NCBI GenBank assembly: GCA_963921935.1
Contig: OY998185.1
Coordinates: 30,844,487 to 30,908,486, forward strand
Length of the DNA stretch: 64,000 nucleotides
Reading direction: 5' to 3'
Source of the DNA: Galeruca laticollis
Taxonomy: Eukaryota; Arthropoda; Insecta; Coleoptera; Chrysomelidae
Shown here piece after piece: positions 27,351 through 42,100 of this stretch. The notes under the pieces were generated by a model. That model was not told the DNA's origin. It was given only the letters and a program-made list of their open reading frames with translations, and did not search any database. Made by a program: the position numbers and the translations under genes. Numbering within the stretch: position 1 is the first letter of the stretch; each line of letters begins with the position of its first letter.

Positions 27351-30300
27351 AAAACATATGTTGATATCTTTTGTTATATGTAGATAACATACTTTTAGCA
27401 TGTAATGATAAAAAAAATTTGTCTAAAGTAAAGCGAGAATTGTGTGAGACGTTTAAAATAAAAGATCTTGGAGAAGTTAATAACTTTTTAGGAATTTATG
27501 TTACTAGAGATTTTAATGAGAAGATTGTAACCATTGATCAATCTGATGCCATTAAAAATTTGGAGAAGAAATTTAACATTGATGATTGCAAAATTGTTAA
27601 AACTCCAATTGAGAAAAATTTTAATTTAAATAAAGCTTCAGGTAGATATTGAAACAAAGTTACCTTATAAAGAGCTTTTAGGTTCGTTAATGTATATCAT
27701 GATGGGCACGAGGCCAGATATTTGTTACTGTGTGAGTTTCTTCTCCAAATTTCAAGATTTCGCAAACGATGAACACTTTAAACATTTATTACGAGTTTTA
27801 AAATACCTTAAGTTTACAGTTAATCTTAAATTGGTTTTTTGTTCATCTGATAATGATAAGAATAAAAGTTTAGTAGGGTACACTGATGCTGATTGGGCAA
27901 ATGATCAAATAGACAGAAAGTCTGTAAGTGGATTTTGTTTTAAGCTATTTAATAACTTGATATCATGGTCGTCCAAAAAGCAATCCATTGTAACCCTTTC
28001 TAGTACTGAATCAGAATTTGTAGCTTTGTGTATGGCTAGTTGTGAACTTTTGTATATTAAAAATATTTTGGATGAATTAAAATTACAATATTATCCAGTA
28101 ATTTTATATGAAGACAATCAGAGCACTATCAAACTAATTCAAAACTTTGAAAACAATAAATTATGTAAGCACATCGAAGTTAAATATCATTTTGTGGTCG
28201 ATCTTGTTATTAAAAATATTATAAAAATCAGTTATATTAATACAAGTGAGCAACTAGCAGACATATTTACTAAGAGTTTAAGCATTAACAAATTTAATTA
28301 TTTTGTTAATATGATGAATTTAATAGAATATAAATCTGTCAGGATTGAGGGAGGGTGTTAAACATTGTGTTTGTAAGTTCGCAACCCTGACAAAATTATA
28401 TAGTGGTCTTTAGTTTTTTAAGTTAGTTTCATGCACGTTGTCATTTGTAAAATGTCAGGTGATACCTGAAGTTGGTTGTAGTTGGTGAGTCAATTTTTTT
28501 AGCCATGTGCATGCCTGTTTGTTGTTAACAATTTATATTGTTTTTAAGATTTATTCTTAAATAAATCTGTTGCCAAGTTTTGCCGTTTTAATTACCCTTT
28601 TCACTGCTAACAATTACTACTTAGGTATTACTATTGCCTATTTTTTTAACCTATTTATTATAATTTAACCAAATAATCATATTACACTCTGGATATTTTA
28701 AATGTCGCGCCCAACTTATTGTCATTAACATTTGGCAACGTCGGTACGGTCTGGGCGAAATAGCCTCTCATCACATCCTGTTCCTGATCAATGTCTTATT
28801 GTAAATTTCTGCAGTTTGTAGTATGGCCATTTGTGGCAGTATTACTTTTCCATCTGCACAACACAATCCAGTGGTGCATTTCTATGCCTTACAATACTGA
28901 CATTTCTCAAATTGTTACTGATTTGTCGGTACCGTTCGATTTCCGGATCGTAGTGGAATGTTGCTCATTCCAGGTTAACAGGAGCACTGCGTCAGCAGAA
29001 TCGCTCATGGTATGTTTGACGTACGCAAGCTCGTTGCATTCTAAGCATATCCACCTCATTTTCAGTAACTCTCGAACGCAATTCGCACATACCAAGACGA
29101 CTCAGTACGATTAGCACGTGAAGTAGCTCATTACATAATTGATTGACTTCGGCGACCATTGTCAGCTCGCCTTCTCATAGGTATTGTAAAGAAAAGAAGT
29201 AAAGTGTATTCTCGTTGGAAAGGATAAAAGAAAGCTAGTCCTCGAGTCACACTAAAATTGGTGACTAAATGTAATGACAGATTAAAATAAAAAATCTTGA
29301 AGTACACCTACAATTACCAAAAAAACATATAAACTCTTCCTGCCATGAATACCATCTAATAAAAATAGTTCATTGTAATGATGGAAAAAGTGTATATTGC
29401 GTTTTGTTTTGTAATTCTTCCAATTTCCAAAATGATTGAACCCTATCATGTAAATCATCATAACCTGTAATTAAATTACATCTAACTGAAGCGTAATTCG
29501 CATTTAGGTTGAAAAGCTTTCCGGTAAGTATCCAACCTAATTTGGTTTCTTGTAGTATCGGACCACATTTGTCTAATTTTACCTGACCTATGACAATAGG
29601 TGCGTTCTTTTTGACTGATATCTTAGTTAATCTCAGCTCACATCAGTAATGTGAGCGTTCTTTTTGTTTAACTCACTTTAAGTGAGCTGAGATTTTTCCT
29701 CCCCCTTCACCGATGCTGAATGTGTTGTAATGGGGAATCAGTTGGACTTGAGTCGGAAATAAAGTGGAGGGGATGAATAAATATTTGATTTGCTTGGTTT
29801 ATTTGTAGTTTTAACCAAGGTTATCTAAGGTTTTAACCATTGACATATAAACAATAAACACACATAATCTATTTTTCTTTTGTTACAAATTATGGATACA
29901 TTAAATTAACATTATTAGATTCTGTGACCTGAGATCTGTCAAAAAGAACGCACCATATGTCAATAGATTTAGTTGGGTTTGCATATGGGTCGGCCAAATT
30001 TATATAAGACGGTAAGTTAAGCTCATTTATATCAAAAGACATTTGTGGTAAATCGTCCGTAATTTTTTTATAATCAAAAACATTAACTTCGTATCATATT
30101 GATTATCTAATGATATTAATCGAGTACAAATTTTGATTTATAACGTAATTCGTTGAATCGTTGACTCCCGCCACGGGAATGTTAGCTGCGGTACTTTTCA
30201 ACTTTAATTTTTGTGCAAGATTTTCAGTTATAAAATTCGACTGAGCTCCACTATCTAGCAGCGCGCGACATTCTATCCTATTTCCATCTTTATATAACAA

Positions 30301-33300
30301 AAAAAAGCCGTAGCCGTGGCAAGTAAGACTTGGGCACCTCGTTTTCCGTTGTTATGACTTTGTATCGAAGCGCAAGTGGCAAGGGTACGCGACGTTGCCA
30401 CCTCCCTTGTATATCTGTAAGTACAGCTGGTGTGGTTACCGCGTTATTCACTGGAATTCTCGTACCTAATTCTGAGTTGTGTACAAGCGAATTATGTTTT
30501 TTATCACAAAATTTGCAACCGCATGATCTACATTCATAAAAAAATTATCTGGTCTTAGGCAATTCGTACACAGCTTAAGTTTTTTTTTATTTCATTGAAT
30601 CTTTCTGTGACGGATTTTGAAAGAAAGGTTTTACATTCCTGATTAAAATTATTTTGTGAGCAAAAACTACATGTCACATTTCTATTTATATGGATAAACG
30701 TTTTGTTTGTTCTAAATTGTTCTCTTTTTTGTTTACCGTCATCGTGTTCGGCTTCCCTTAAATCCGATCTTTCAGTTAAAAACTGTATAAAGCGCGGTAC
30801 CGTTATTTCGCTTAAATCATCCCTTATAGTAAATTTGTCCCAATCTTTTTTAGATTGAATGTCGATTTTTGATCTAATTGTACAAATCATAGGTGTATCG
30901 CATTTGTCAGTCGGTAGTCCCAATGTGGTTAATGCACAAAAGTTTTTATTGGAATTGTGAATAAATATTCTGGACGATTGTTCAGAGTCTGGCTTTACGT
31001 GTGGTAAACCATAAATAGCCCGCATATGTTTGTATATTATAGATTTTCATAATGTTCCTGTAACATGGCCCAAGCAATATCATAGTTTTCGTTATTAATA
31101 GGTATGCCTTTAATGACATCTGCAGCTTCGCCCTTTAAACACCCTTTCAGATAATAAAATTTTTGCACTCTCGATATATTCTCATTTTTATCCACTTTGA
31201 CTAAAAATAAGTCGCGAAAGCCTATGCATTCGTCAAATTGGCCAGTGAAGCTGGGCAGACTTAAAGTAGGAAGTTTTATATTACTTCCGATAAAATCACC
31301 CGTTCTAGCCGAGTCTGTGTTAGCACTATCTCTGTCCGGTGTCAAATTATTTTGATTACGTAGTTTTGTTTATGTTAAAATATCAGTTTTCAAATTCAAT
31401 TCTTACTAATTCTTCGTCTTGAAGTTCAGAATTATCAGTATTAGATATAAGAATTTCAATTTGCCCTTGAATGTCGTCAAATTTATCAATAATGTTCTTT
31501 ATACGAGTAAATCGCGTTTCTAAATCTACACAGTCAATGTTTTCCCTATAGATAGTATCCAAGTAATTTCTAAATCTCGTTAGTTGTGCTTTTAATTGTC
31601 CCCTTTTAACTTTAAGAATTCTTATTTCGTCATGGTTACCCGGCATGTTCAATACTGTACTATCATCAAATCTAATATAAGTAAAAAGCGAGATGTAATA
31701 AGGAAGCGACTGAACTAATAGTTCTTGTAGTTGTTTCTTCTTTAAACCAATCTCGATTTTCTGGTTTTATCCGTTTCGTTTGTACCAAATGGTGAGACCT
31801 AAGTCTACGTTTTACCACTAATACGTAATTCTACGTGGTAAATTAACAAATATTTTTCAGTGCACTGTATTTCGTATTTTTTATTGCAAATATGTATATA
31901 AATCAAATTAAATTCGTGAAGTATTATGTGCAATGTTGACATCTGTCACTGTCATCGACATACATATATTGTGTATTATCTATGATACATATCACCTACC
32001 CTGATTGTTCGCACCCCCAGCCCTTCAGGTGGTGTTGCCACAATACCTAGATAAATTTGGTGTTTTGTAAAAATGAACATAGTCGAACAAAGACGACATA
32101 AATCAAAGGCAAGAAATATATGAAGACATAAGTACAGAAGAATTAGAATTTGCTACAGACAGACTAAAAATTAGAAAGGCCAGTGGTGAACACAATATAG
32201 ACCCAGAAATGATCAAATGGCTGGGAGAAGAAGGTAAACTGTGGATACTAGAAATATTCAGGACAGCATGGAAAACAAACTCAATACCAAAAGAATGGGA
32301 CAACAACATAATTGTGCCCATACTAAAAAAGGAAAATGCTGCTGAATGTGATAACTATAGAGCAATCTGTCTAGCGCCAGTGGCAAGTAAGATGTATACC
32401 CGAATTGTAGAACAAAGGATTAGAAATGAAGTTGAAAATAAATTGGAGGAGGAACAAACGGGCTTTAGACCACACAGGCAGACAACAGACAATGTATTTA
32501 CAATACGAAACATAATAGAAAGACAGTACAAACAGGAGAGCATCTAATATTAACATTTATCGACTTAAAAGCAGCTTTTGATACAATACGGAGGAAAACT
32601 ATAAAAAAATAATTGCAACTTTTAGAAATTCCAGAAAAACTGATAACTATTGTAAATATAATATGATAATAGTCCGCGAAAGTAAGGTCGAAAAATCTGT
32701 TAAACATCAAAAGTTTCCCAGCGCTGATTTTTCATTTTTAAATGAAAATATATCGACCCAGCATCACTCTCTTAGATTGTCTAATAATTTCCGCTGGAGC
32801 TTGCGACGCAGCTTGCAAGCACAGCTCGGACCACATAAAAATCAAGCCAATTATGCTCGTATCATTTCTGGATGTGTTCTTAGAAAAAAATCGTAGAGAT
32901 GAAAATTGCAGCAAATTTTATGCTCTTGAAGGTGACGCAAATAGTTTTTCCAAAAAAAATGTTTTCCGATGTTAAATTTTCCAAAAATTTAAAAAAATTT
33001 CGTAACTCATATTTTTGGCTGGTAATTATAAATAAAATATTAATATCGAGGTCAAAACATAGATAAACATAGAGGGCGAACTTCTAAAAAATTTACGTTT
33101 TTTCAGATTTGGAAAATTCAAAATGGCGGCTGCTCAAATTGGAAACAATTTTTTTTTTCAATCGCGTTTAAATTTATGAACATTAATGATATCGAGAAGC
33201 GGTTGGTTGCAATCGACAGAGTGAAAGTTATATTTATATAAATAAATTTTTTTTACAACCTTCTTTAGAACATTTACCGAAAAAAAAAATTTCCATCTAG

Positions 33301-34206
33301 TTTTTTCTCATTTTGGCGTTGAAAATTTGTTAAAAACATCTTTTCACGTTACAAATATGTTTGTTTTTGAAAGACGAGTATTTTGAAAAAAACATTTTTC
33401 AGATGCGACTTTTACAAGCTCAGATAAACAAATTCAAAGTCTGCTAGATACTGTCATAATATTAATTAAAATTATCAAATTTTGATCACTTCGCTAGGTT
33501 GTTGAATCCCAACTCAACTAAACACAATTTTTCCTTTTTCTACCGTTAATTGGTCCATTCAAAAGAGAACAGTAACCAATGAACAACATTGGAATTGCCA
33601 ACAAAACATGTCTCACCATAAAGTCTATTTTCACTAATTTGAAAGACAAAACTTCAATTCTTAATCTTTCAAATGTAATATATTGTTTTCCCTGCAAAAA
33701 TTGTGATAATAAATATATTGGTCACACTGGCCAGAAATTAAAGAGCGTTTAAGTCTCCATAAGAGCGATTGTCAGTTACATCCCAAGAGATGTGCCTTGG
33801 CTGAACACATAATTGATAATGACCACTTTATGGATTTTGAATCTGTTAGTTTAGACATACAACCAAATACCAAAAAAAGTCTTTTCTTAGAAATGGCTCA
33901 TATATTTCAAGAACCTAATACTATTAACAAAAAGAGTGACCATAATAATCTAAGTGATATTTATTATCATCTACTAACCATTGATAATAAAAATAACTAA
34001 ATTTCAAAGACTTATTCATAATTAAAACTTATATAAATGAAAGTTTGATGATTTTGAGAAATAACTTCATTTTAGGTAAATGATTTTAATATTTTAAATA
34101 ATTTTATATAAAACGAATTTATTATAATCTTTTATTATAATTTTAAATATCTATGAAGAAATTATTAACATGACATCTATAATAATTTGAAGTTGAGTTT
34201 TATATA

Positions 34207-34244
<38 letters not shown>

Positions 34245-36060
34245 CTAATTATTTTATATTATATTTTTATTTACTTATTTTTGTAGATGATATTTATATG
34301 TAGATGTTTATAATTTAGATTTTTTTAGTTTTAAGTTTGGCTAGCTCAGTTTGTTTTTAATATTTGTTTAATAATTTATTTTAATTAGATTATTCGGGAG
34401 CATGAAATCCTTTTTCCCTTTGAGTCCTGGCAATTTATACTGATGTAATAGTTGAAATAAAAAGAAAACACATTATTTGAAATCAATTTAATTATCAATG
34501 CAATATTTATTTGATAAAATAATATGCGACGCCAATGGTTATATGTACCTATTTATTGATTTTAATAATATCATAAATGCGCATGCGTGAAAAAATTAGT
34601 CATGCGCTTTAGCATGAAACAAACAATTATGATACGTAAGAAACATCTATATTAATACAAACATAGTTTGTTTGATGATGCAGATAGGTAAATGGATTAT
34701 ACAAAACATAAAAGAATTTATATATATATCATAGTTATATATGATACAAGTAGCTGTAGGAAGAAATTAGTTATATACATGGATAGAAAAATAGAAATTA
34801 TATACAGATGGACATGGTTATAACATTATAAAATTTCAATCACCAGCTTTCTGCTATTACAAGATGGCGTGATTAGCGTAAGTACATATTTTAATTTATA
34901 TAAAGTTCGGCCTTTTATTAAATTTAATGATTTATGCAATGAATATGCTATATAAAGTCTGTTTCTTTCTTTTTTAGATCGATCATATGTGAAAAAGTTT
35001 GTCAATTTATGATATTAAGTACTTAATTGGTAATTTGAGTTTTTGCACTGTTTATTGGCCAATAAATGATTTAAATACACTGACCTGTTGATCTTGAATT
35101 TGGAAGAAAGTCTCTGGATCCCAGGAACACCCACTGAATCTCCAAAAAACCAAAATTGTTGAAAATTTCGCAAATTCTTGTCGGAAAACTTGTTACAATT
35201 AACTGTAAGTATTTCTAATATTATATTTAACAGTACTTTAGGAGTTTAAATGTCTTATACCGGGAATATCTTTAAATTTTTAGGAACACTATCCCACACA
35301 CTCCTCGCTTCTTAACACTCGCTACCGTTCTCCTAAGCGTCCCCTCGATTCTCAACTTTTTTAAACAAAACAGTCTTTTGTTCTTTTCCAGATCACTATT
35401 CAAAAGTTTATTTATTGATTCAAAGTTTGTTATGTCATCTTTTACAACCAATCAGATATTGTCCTTTGTAATCAGATAATTGAAACTTCAATCACTTATC
35501 AAAACAATTTCATACATACAAATACATTAAAATTGGTTATACATAAATCCATTTACATAGTACAACATTCAATATTATTATTGATAGTATATTCTTGTTA
35601 CATTCATATCAATTATAAATATAAATTCTCTTATGTTATTTGTCTATATGTCATTATTTGTTTATCTATGAAATCTATTGGATTATATTCTATTCAATAT
35701 TTATATTTGTTCTTATTCTTAAATTAATGATTATAATGAATTAATTATAGTAATATTTGTTTTCATTTCAGATGAACAGCTGTTATGATATGGAAATTAA
35801 TCTTCGTCTTAGGCAACTTTATTTACATCATTACATTGGTTAGGCAATATCTATATTTTATGTTATCATTGAGGTAATTCCTTATTTATTATATTGTTAT
35901 TGGCTGTTATTTAATATATCTTTATTTGATATGTTGTTTAAATTAAGAAAAGTGTTTCCTTTTTACTTGTTTTTTTAAATTATGTTATTTTCATATATAT
36001 TTCATACTAGCAAACTTAATTTTATAATACTACTTCTCTTATTATCTAAGATATCTGGTT

Positions 36061-36109
<49 letters not shown>

Positions 36110-39100
36110 CGTTTTAAAACGTCTTACGACGTTGTCCGATGTCTAACTTCCATCTCTTCCTATCGTCCCATTGGCCCTCTCTCAGGTCTCGTGAGCTCAT
36201 CGCCTTCGCTATTCCTTCTTTCCATGTTTTCCTAGGTCTTCCGCGTTTTCGACGATTAGGCGGCATCCAGTTCATTACTTTCTTGGGAAGTCTTTTCTCT
36301 TCCATCCTCTGAACATGTCCGTACCACACTAATTGTTTTCTCTCGATGTCCGTTATTAAGGAGCCTTCTATCCCCATTTGGAGACGTACGTCCTCATTTC
36401 GTATTCTTTGTCTTCTGCTGATTCCTAACGATCTTCTGAATACATCCATTTCTACAGCTTCTAATCGTCTTTTGTTGTTTTCTGTTATTCGCCACGTTTC
36501 TGACCCATATAATAGGCTGCTCTTTATGAGGGTTTCGTAGATATTATATTTTCTATGTTTTCCGATTTCCTTACTCCAAAATATCCCATTTAAACACCCA
36601 ATTATCCGTCTAGCTTGTGTGATACGTTTATTTATTTCTTTGTCGTCCTTCCCTGTTATGTCGAAAGTTACACCTAAATATGTATATTCATCGCAAGCCT
36701 CAATTTCTTCCTTTTCCAGTTCTATGTTCATCTTTTCTTGTGCTATAGGTAAATATTTAGTTTTTTGGGTATTAAGTTGCAAACCCCATTTTTCGTATTC
36801 TTCCTTTATATAGTAAAAGAAGAATATTCCAATATCTATTAACTTTATATTAAAAACATGACCTATTTTCTTCTTTTGTTTTCAAAAAATTTTAGCATAT
36901 AAAGAAAATGTTTATATTCAAATATCTGTCAAAATGACATGATAAAATTTTTTTTTAAATTCAATTATCGGTATATTTACCAATTTATAATAACAATTAT
37001 ATGAATCTCAATTTACTTATCCTTGATACTGGAAATAAAACTTTCCGAAAGCTTGGAAGAAAAACAGTAAGAAGAGTTTTCTTTAATCACCTTGCCGTTA
37101 CCTCAAGATATGAATGCCTATTGTTTCTTCACAAATATAAAGAATTATTTATACAAACCAATACTAATTTTAGTTACGATACCAGAACACAAGATATACA
37201 TTTTCCATAGCACAGATTGACAATGACCGACAAAAATCCGGTTTATAGTTATGTAGAGTTTTTTTAATAAACTACCTAACAACATTAAAAATATAGAACA
37301 TTACAGAGCGTTTAGGAATGAGGTAACAAAATTGTTATTAGATTTGGAACTGTATTGCCTGGATGATTATCTGCAAAGGACAATATAAATTTTCTTGTTT
37401 TGACATACTTTCATTTCTCTATGCATTTTATAACTTGTACTATGTGTATTGTTTTGAAATAAAGGGAATAATAAATAAAAAAAAGTGGATATTGAAACTC
37501 ATATTCATGTCATGCTATCTCCCAAAAAAAGCAGTGTACATGATACATCAGATATTCAAAAATTTGCTGTGACCAATACAGAGACCACTGGCGATCCAAT
37601 ACATCTGTGCAAAATAATTTAAAATCGAAACACTGAATAGGGGACTTTTTAGGTTAGATCGCGTGAGCTGTAGTAACTAGCAACACAAACGCATGAAAAA
37701 TAAAACAAGTACAAAGCAATAAAGTTTTGGAGGCAAATGTGAATTTAAAAAGTGCCAAACATGTAAACGGGTCATTTTAGACAAAAATGTTTGAAATAAA
37801 AGTTGTCTATTTTGACCTGCTGATTAATTTTAACTATATACACTTTTGTCGTAAATCTACTCCGAACGGAAATAGTAATTTGGATAGTTTTTACTCTCCA
37901 TATGGGAATTTAAAGAAAATTACTCCACCTAAAATTAAAAGTTTGAAACCCATCGTTTTAGAGAAAAATATTTGAAACAAAGTTTGTGTAATTTGGCCCG
38001 CTGAGTAATTTTATTTATACACATTTTTGCAAAAAAATTCAACCCCAAACGAAATATTTCACATATTCGCACTATTTAACCCACCCCTAAATTCGAACAA
38101 ATGTTATGCATATTGGCCCGCTGAGTAATTTTAAACCATCCCCCAATAGAGATATTAGCATTTTTAATTTTATTTCACTCATCCCCAGTAGAGGGATTGA
38201 TCAATATTTCCCAAAAGCCTTCCTTTTATGACTAAGAATATATTTACCCCATTTGGCACCAATCGGTTCAGCGGTTTGGCTGGAAATGAGTGCACAGACG
38301 GACGGACTGTCAGACATCATCGAGATAACATTTTGATTCGAGTACTGATGCTTCAAAACACGTATTTCCGCAAAAAAGTGGCGGTCAATATATCATTCCC
38401 CTTTTACAACATAATGCAGGTGATAAAAAAGGATAAACAAATATTATAATCAATAATCAACTAAAAACACAACAAATACTAAACATAAAAATGTGACCAC
38501 CTAACTTCACTGTATGCATAGGGACTTCTCAGCAATTATCAAATTATTTTAGTAAATATGACATTAGAGTAAGTCACAATGGATATAGCACTTTTTCAAA
38601 ATATTTCAGCCCATAATTAAAAACATTGAAAAATAAAAAAAGTAATATTATATATGAAGTTCCAGGTAATAATTTTGATGCTGTTTACATAGGGTAATCG
38701 TCTAAATATTTGGAACACAGATTAAATGTCATCAATACGATAAAATAAATAAAATAGCATTAACAAGCCATTTTTTTTCAGAGGAAAATGTGGCATTAAT
38801 GTATTTATGCAATCTATATAAAACATACTTACAGCCATATATGCTGCACAACCAGCACTTCTTGTTTTTGCCATGGAATCTACCAGCCTTCCACTGATAC
38901 CAAAATCACATAGTTTTACGTTACCTTTTGTATCTAATAAAATATTTGAGGGTTTGACATCCCTATGCATAACATCATGTTTGTCTTTCAAATATGATAG
39001 AGCTTCCACAGTCTAAAATGTAAATTATATATTTCAATTTTATATATCTTATTTAATTTTTAAGCAATAAAAAAGTATTTCTTACTGACTCTATAAAAAT

Positions 39101-42100
39101 ATATTCATTGATTATGAAGAATCTTAAACTTGTTTTAGTGAAATTGAGAGAAAATGAGCTGTAAAATAATGTCAATAATGATATTTCATCATAAAGATGA
39201 TACAAGAAAATATACTTACAGCAACTGTTACTTTTCCTAATACTTCTTCTGGAATTGGTTCTTTAAACCTCTTTAACAACTTATCAAAGCAAGTATCCAT
39301 GAGTTCCATGCAGATCCAGACTTCAGAATCTGTTATGAAACATCCTAAACATTGAACTATATATTTACAGTCATGTGACTTTAAGACTACTTCTATATCC
39401 ATTATAATCCTTTTATTTTCATCACTATTACCTGACCGCCTCATTTGCTAAAAAGGAAACTATTTTGTTTAATGGTGAAGTACTTTATTTCGAACTTCAC
39501 AATTGAGACTCGTGATAAATATTCTTTTTTCATGAGTTAGAATGCTATATAAATTGTTCTATTTTCCTCATGGCCTATCAATACAAAAGCGGCAACATGT
39601 ATACCAACAGGACAACAGAGATAGTATATTAAAAGTAGGAAATGTCTGGGAAATATGCTTAAAGAAAAGTTAGGTCACCCAATTTTATACACTCAAGATT
39701 ACTTTTATGGTATTACTTGAAACAGAGGATATGCCAACCAAGGGCGGTTCCAGGACTAATTTTCGGGGGGAGGGGACTATCTTGTTTTTTATAGCTTTTA
39801 CTGCTTGTGAATGAGTCATTGATTGCTATTAATTTATGCAGTAATCACCATTTTAATCCATACACAAATTTTCTATACACTGATACAAACTCCTGACAAA
39901 TTTTCTATTCTAGCTTGTTGAAAATGTAATTTTATGCTATTTCATGGTGTTTTAGAACTTCATTAATTGACTTAGGTCTATGTTCATGAATGAAAATACT
40001 ACTATTACTTGTTTGTGTGACAAATAATTTAATCAATCTTAAGGAAACTATAAGAAAATATTTTAAAAGAGTACCCATCAGACCTTTAAATAATACAACA
40101 CCCATTCTGTATGATACATTTATAGTATGTAAAATCATTCAGCCCATAACCATTATTTTTTACTAATTGTATTTAATAATTTGAAATATCTGGAAGTTTG
40201 GCCAATATTTGGAGAAGATCGTGGATCATTGGAAATGTCACAAGCTTCAAACATATTCAATACATGCACATGGAGTTTAACGTTTTTTCTTTCTCATTCT
40301 ACCAGTAACGCTTCCACAGAGCCAGTTCATCTTTAAATACAATTAATCAAATTTGTTATATCTCCACAGCCACTCTTTTTTTCTCTGTGAACCTTAACTA
40401 AACTGGTGGGAATAATACTCCGTGGGCCAAAACAATCCAATGAGCTAGAAGTTAATCTAGATGATAAGTTAGTATAAACATTATCCAAAAGAGGTATATA
40501 AATAGATCATCTGTAATACTCGTCAATGTTTCTTGGGTAGTCTGCTCTCTTAGTCTGTCTGCTCGCAAGTCTAGGCAACTTAACTTCTACATCCAACTTT
40601 TCTGCTAACTCACTAGTTTCTAGAAAGATTTGGTTAAAAATTTCATCACATTTAGCTCTTCTTTGTTTTAATGTGCTCTTGGTGTTGATAACTGCTTTAG
40701 TCGTCTGGTTAGCATCAAGTAATTGTGTTTGCAGAAGTCAACTGAGAGGCAATGGGATTGTTATAATGTCAGTCAACGACAGCATTGAATTAAAAAACTC
40801 AGTCATGCATAAAGAGTTCAACAAAGTTGCTGCAGCTGACGAAGGCTTAGCATCTATCCATGTCGAGATAGATGTGAGTGCTTCCACTATCTTGGCAAAT
40901 CCCAGATCTAAACTGAATCCCTCATGCAGCTCAACCCATCTAGTTTCACACAAACTAGTTAACTGATGTCCTAGTTTTAATTTTAAAACTTGACTCCTCT
41001 TGTCTACATATTAAAAACTATACTACTGATTTCATTAGTTGTACTGTATTTCTGATGCAAGCAACATTAACAGAAGTGGAAAGAGATGGATGGAGACATG
41101 ATTTAGACACAGACATCTGCATGCATGTCTCACAACCTTTTGTATTTAAGATACTGCACCAGCTGTTTCAGATGAGATCACATTACAACTGTCTGTGCCA
41201 ATACCTACACTATTGATTGAGTCTAAATAAAATTCATGTAGTAGATTTTCTATTGTTGGTTCTTCTCCACTTCAGTTGTCTTTCACATTTCCGAATTAAT
41301 TCATGTGAAATGCGTAACATTTCGTAAACATAAAAACTTTAATAAGTGAGGTGAGGCATTAACAGGGTGAATATCAATAATTACTGTTAAAGAAAAGATA
41401 AGAATCATTCAGTATTACAATAGCACAAAATTAAATTAAAAGCATTTCGCGGCTTCTAAAATATGAAAATAATAGTGCATTAACTTTATGAACAATTTCA
41501 AAACGACGAGCAAACCTTAATTTGTATTGGAATGAGAATGATATTTGTGAATATAAGATTCACAATTTATGCAGGTAAGCCATGCAACATGTTTATTAAT
41601 GATTTTTATAGTCAACTATAAGCCTTCCTGTTTATAACAATTTCACGTTTATGACGTGGACCCTTCCTTGGAACCGCCCTTGATGCACATAAAGGCCATT
41701 TACAAAAGTAAAAAATTGGAAATAATGATTGCAGAAGCTATTTGGGTACCACAAACTGATTTTACAAAAACTTCAGATTATACAAAATTAGTGTCTTCAT
41801 ACGAAAAATACTTACAGATTTCCACACACAACCTGGTTACTTAACAACGCATATAGTTCTGAACTATTCTCAATCATGTATATAAGCTTCAGCATATTAA
41901 CATATTTGCATAGCAGATACTCCAATTTGCAGATGACAGAGCAAATTTTGTCATACTAACAGACACTCAGTTGAATGTCATTTCAAAATTCCCAAAAGCT
42001 ACCTGGCATAGTTGCCTTTCCTATTGAAAATTGATTGTCTCGCTTTTTAATACCAGTTTTTCAGGGAAAAATCAATGGAAAACTCTGGGCAAACATAATT

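Larger units (their letters stand above)
21745..27354 (+). mobile_element. Full-length non-LTR retrotransposon (I superfamily) inside copia
   Basis: The insert begins just after aacatatgt (21736-21744) and ends in a long poly(A) tract (27302-27354), followed by the same nonamer (27353-27361), so a target duplication of 7-9 bp flanks it. It has a 5' leader of about 130 bp, two overlapping ORFs with EEP endonuclease, RT, RNase H and zinc knuckles, and a 240-bp 3' leader. It cuts the copia RT frame. ORF2 is open, so the insertion is recent. Confidence 0.93.
18451..28612 (+). mobile_element. Copia-like LTR retrotransposon, interrupted by a LINE
   Basis: Two 257-bp LTRs (18451-18707 and 28356-28612), each starting TG and ending CA, are flanked by the 5-bp duplication ATTAC (18446-18450 and 28613-28617). 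A primer binding site and a polypurine tract are present. By eye the LTRs differ at about 6 positions, so it is not brand new. Gag, protease, integrase, RT and RNase H are in Ty1/copia order, but frames are broken at about 19957, 20525, 21100, 21190 and 27650. A LINE (about 21745-27354) sits in the RT domain. Confidence 0.95.

Noticed and set aside
27181..27387. Open frame with a Lys-rich tail at the LINE 3' end
   Set aside because: The Lys run is the translated poly(A) tail.
28791..29114. Plus-strand frame of 107 codons
   Set aside because: Antisense to the Helitron head relic.
32663..32975. Overlapping 77-codon frames after the LINE RT fragment
   Set aside because: No RT motif and no similarity recognised; most likely decayed or non-coding sequence.
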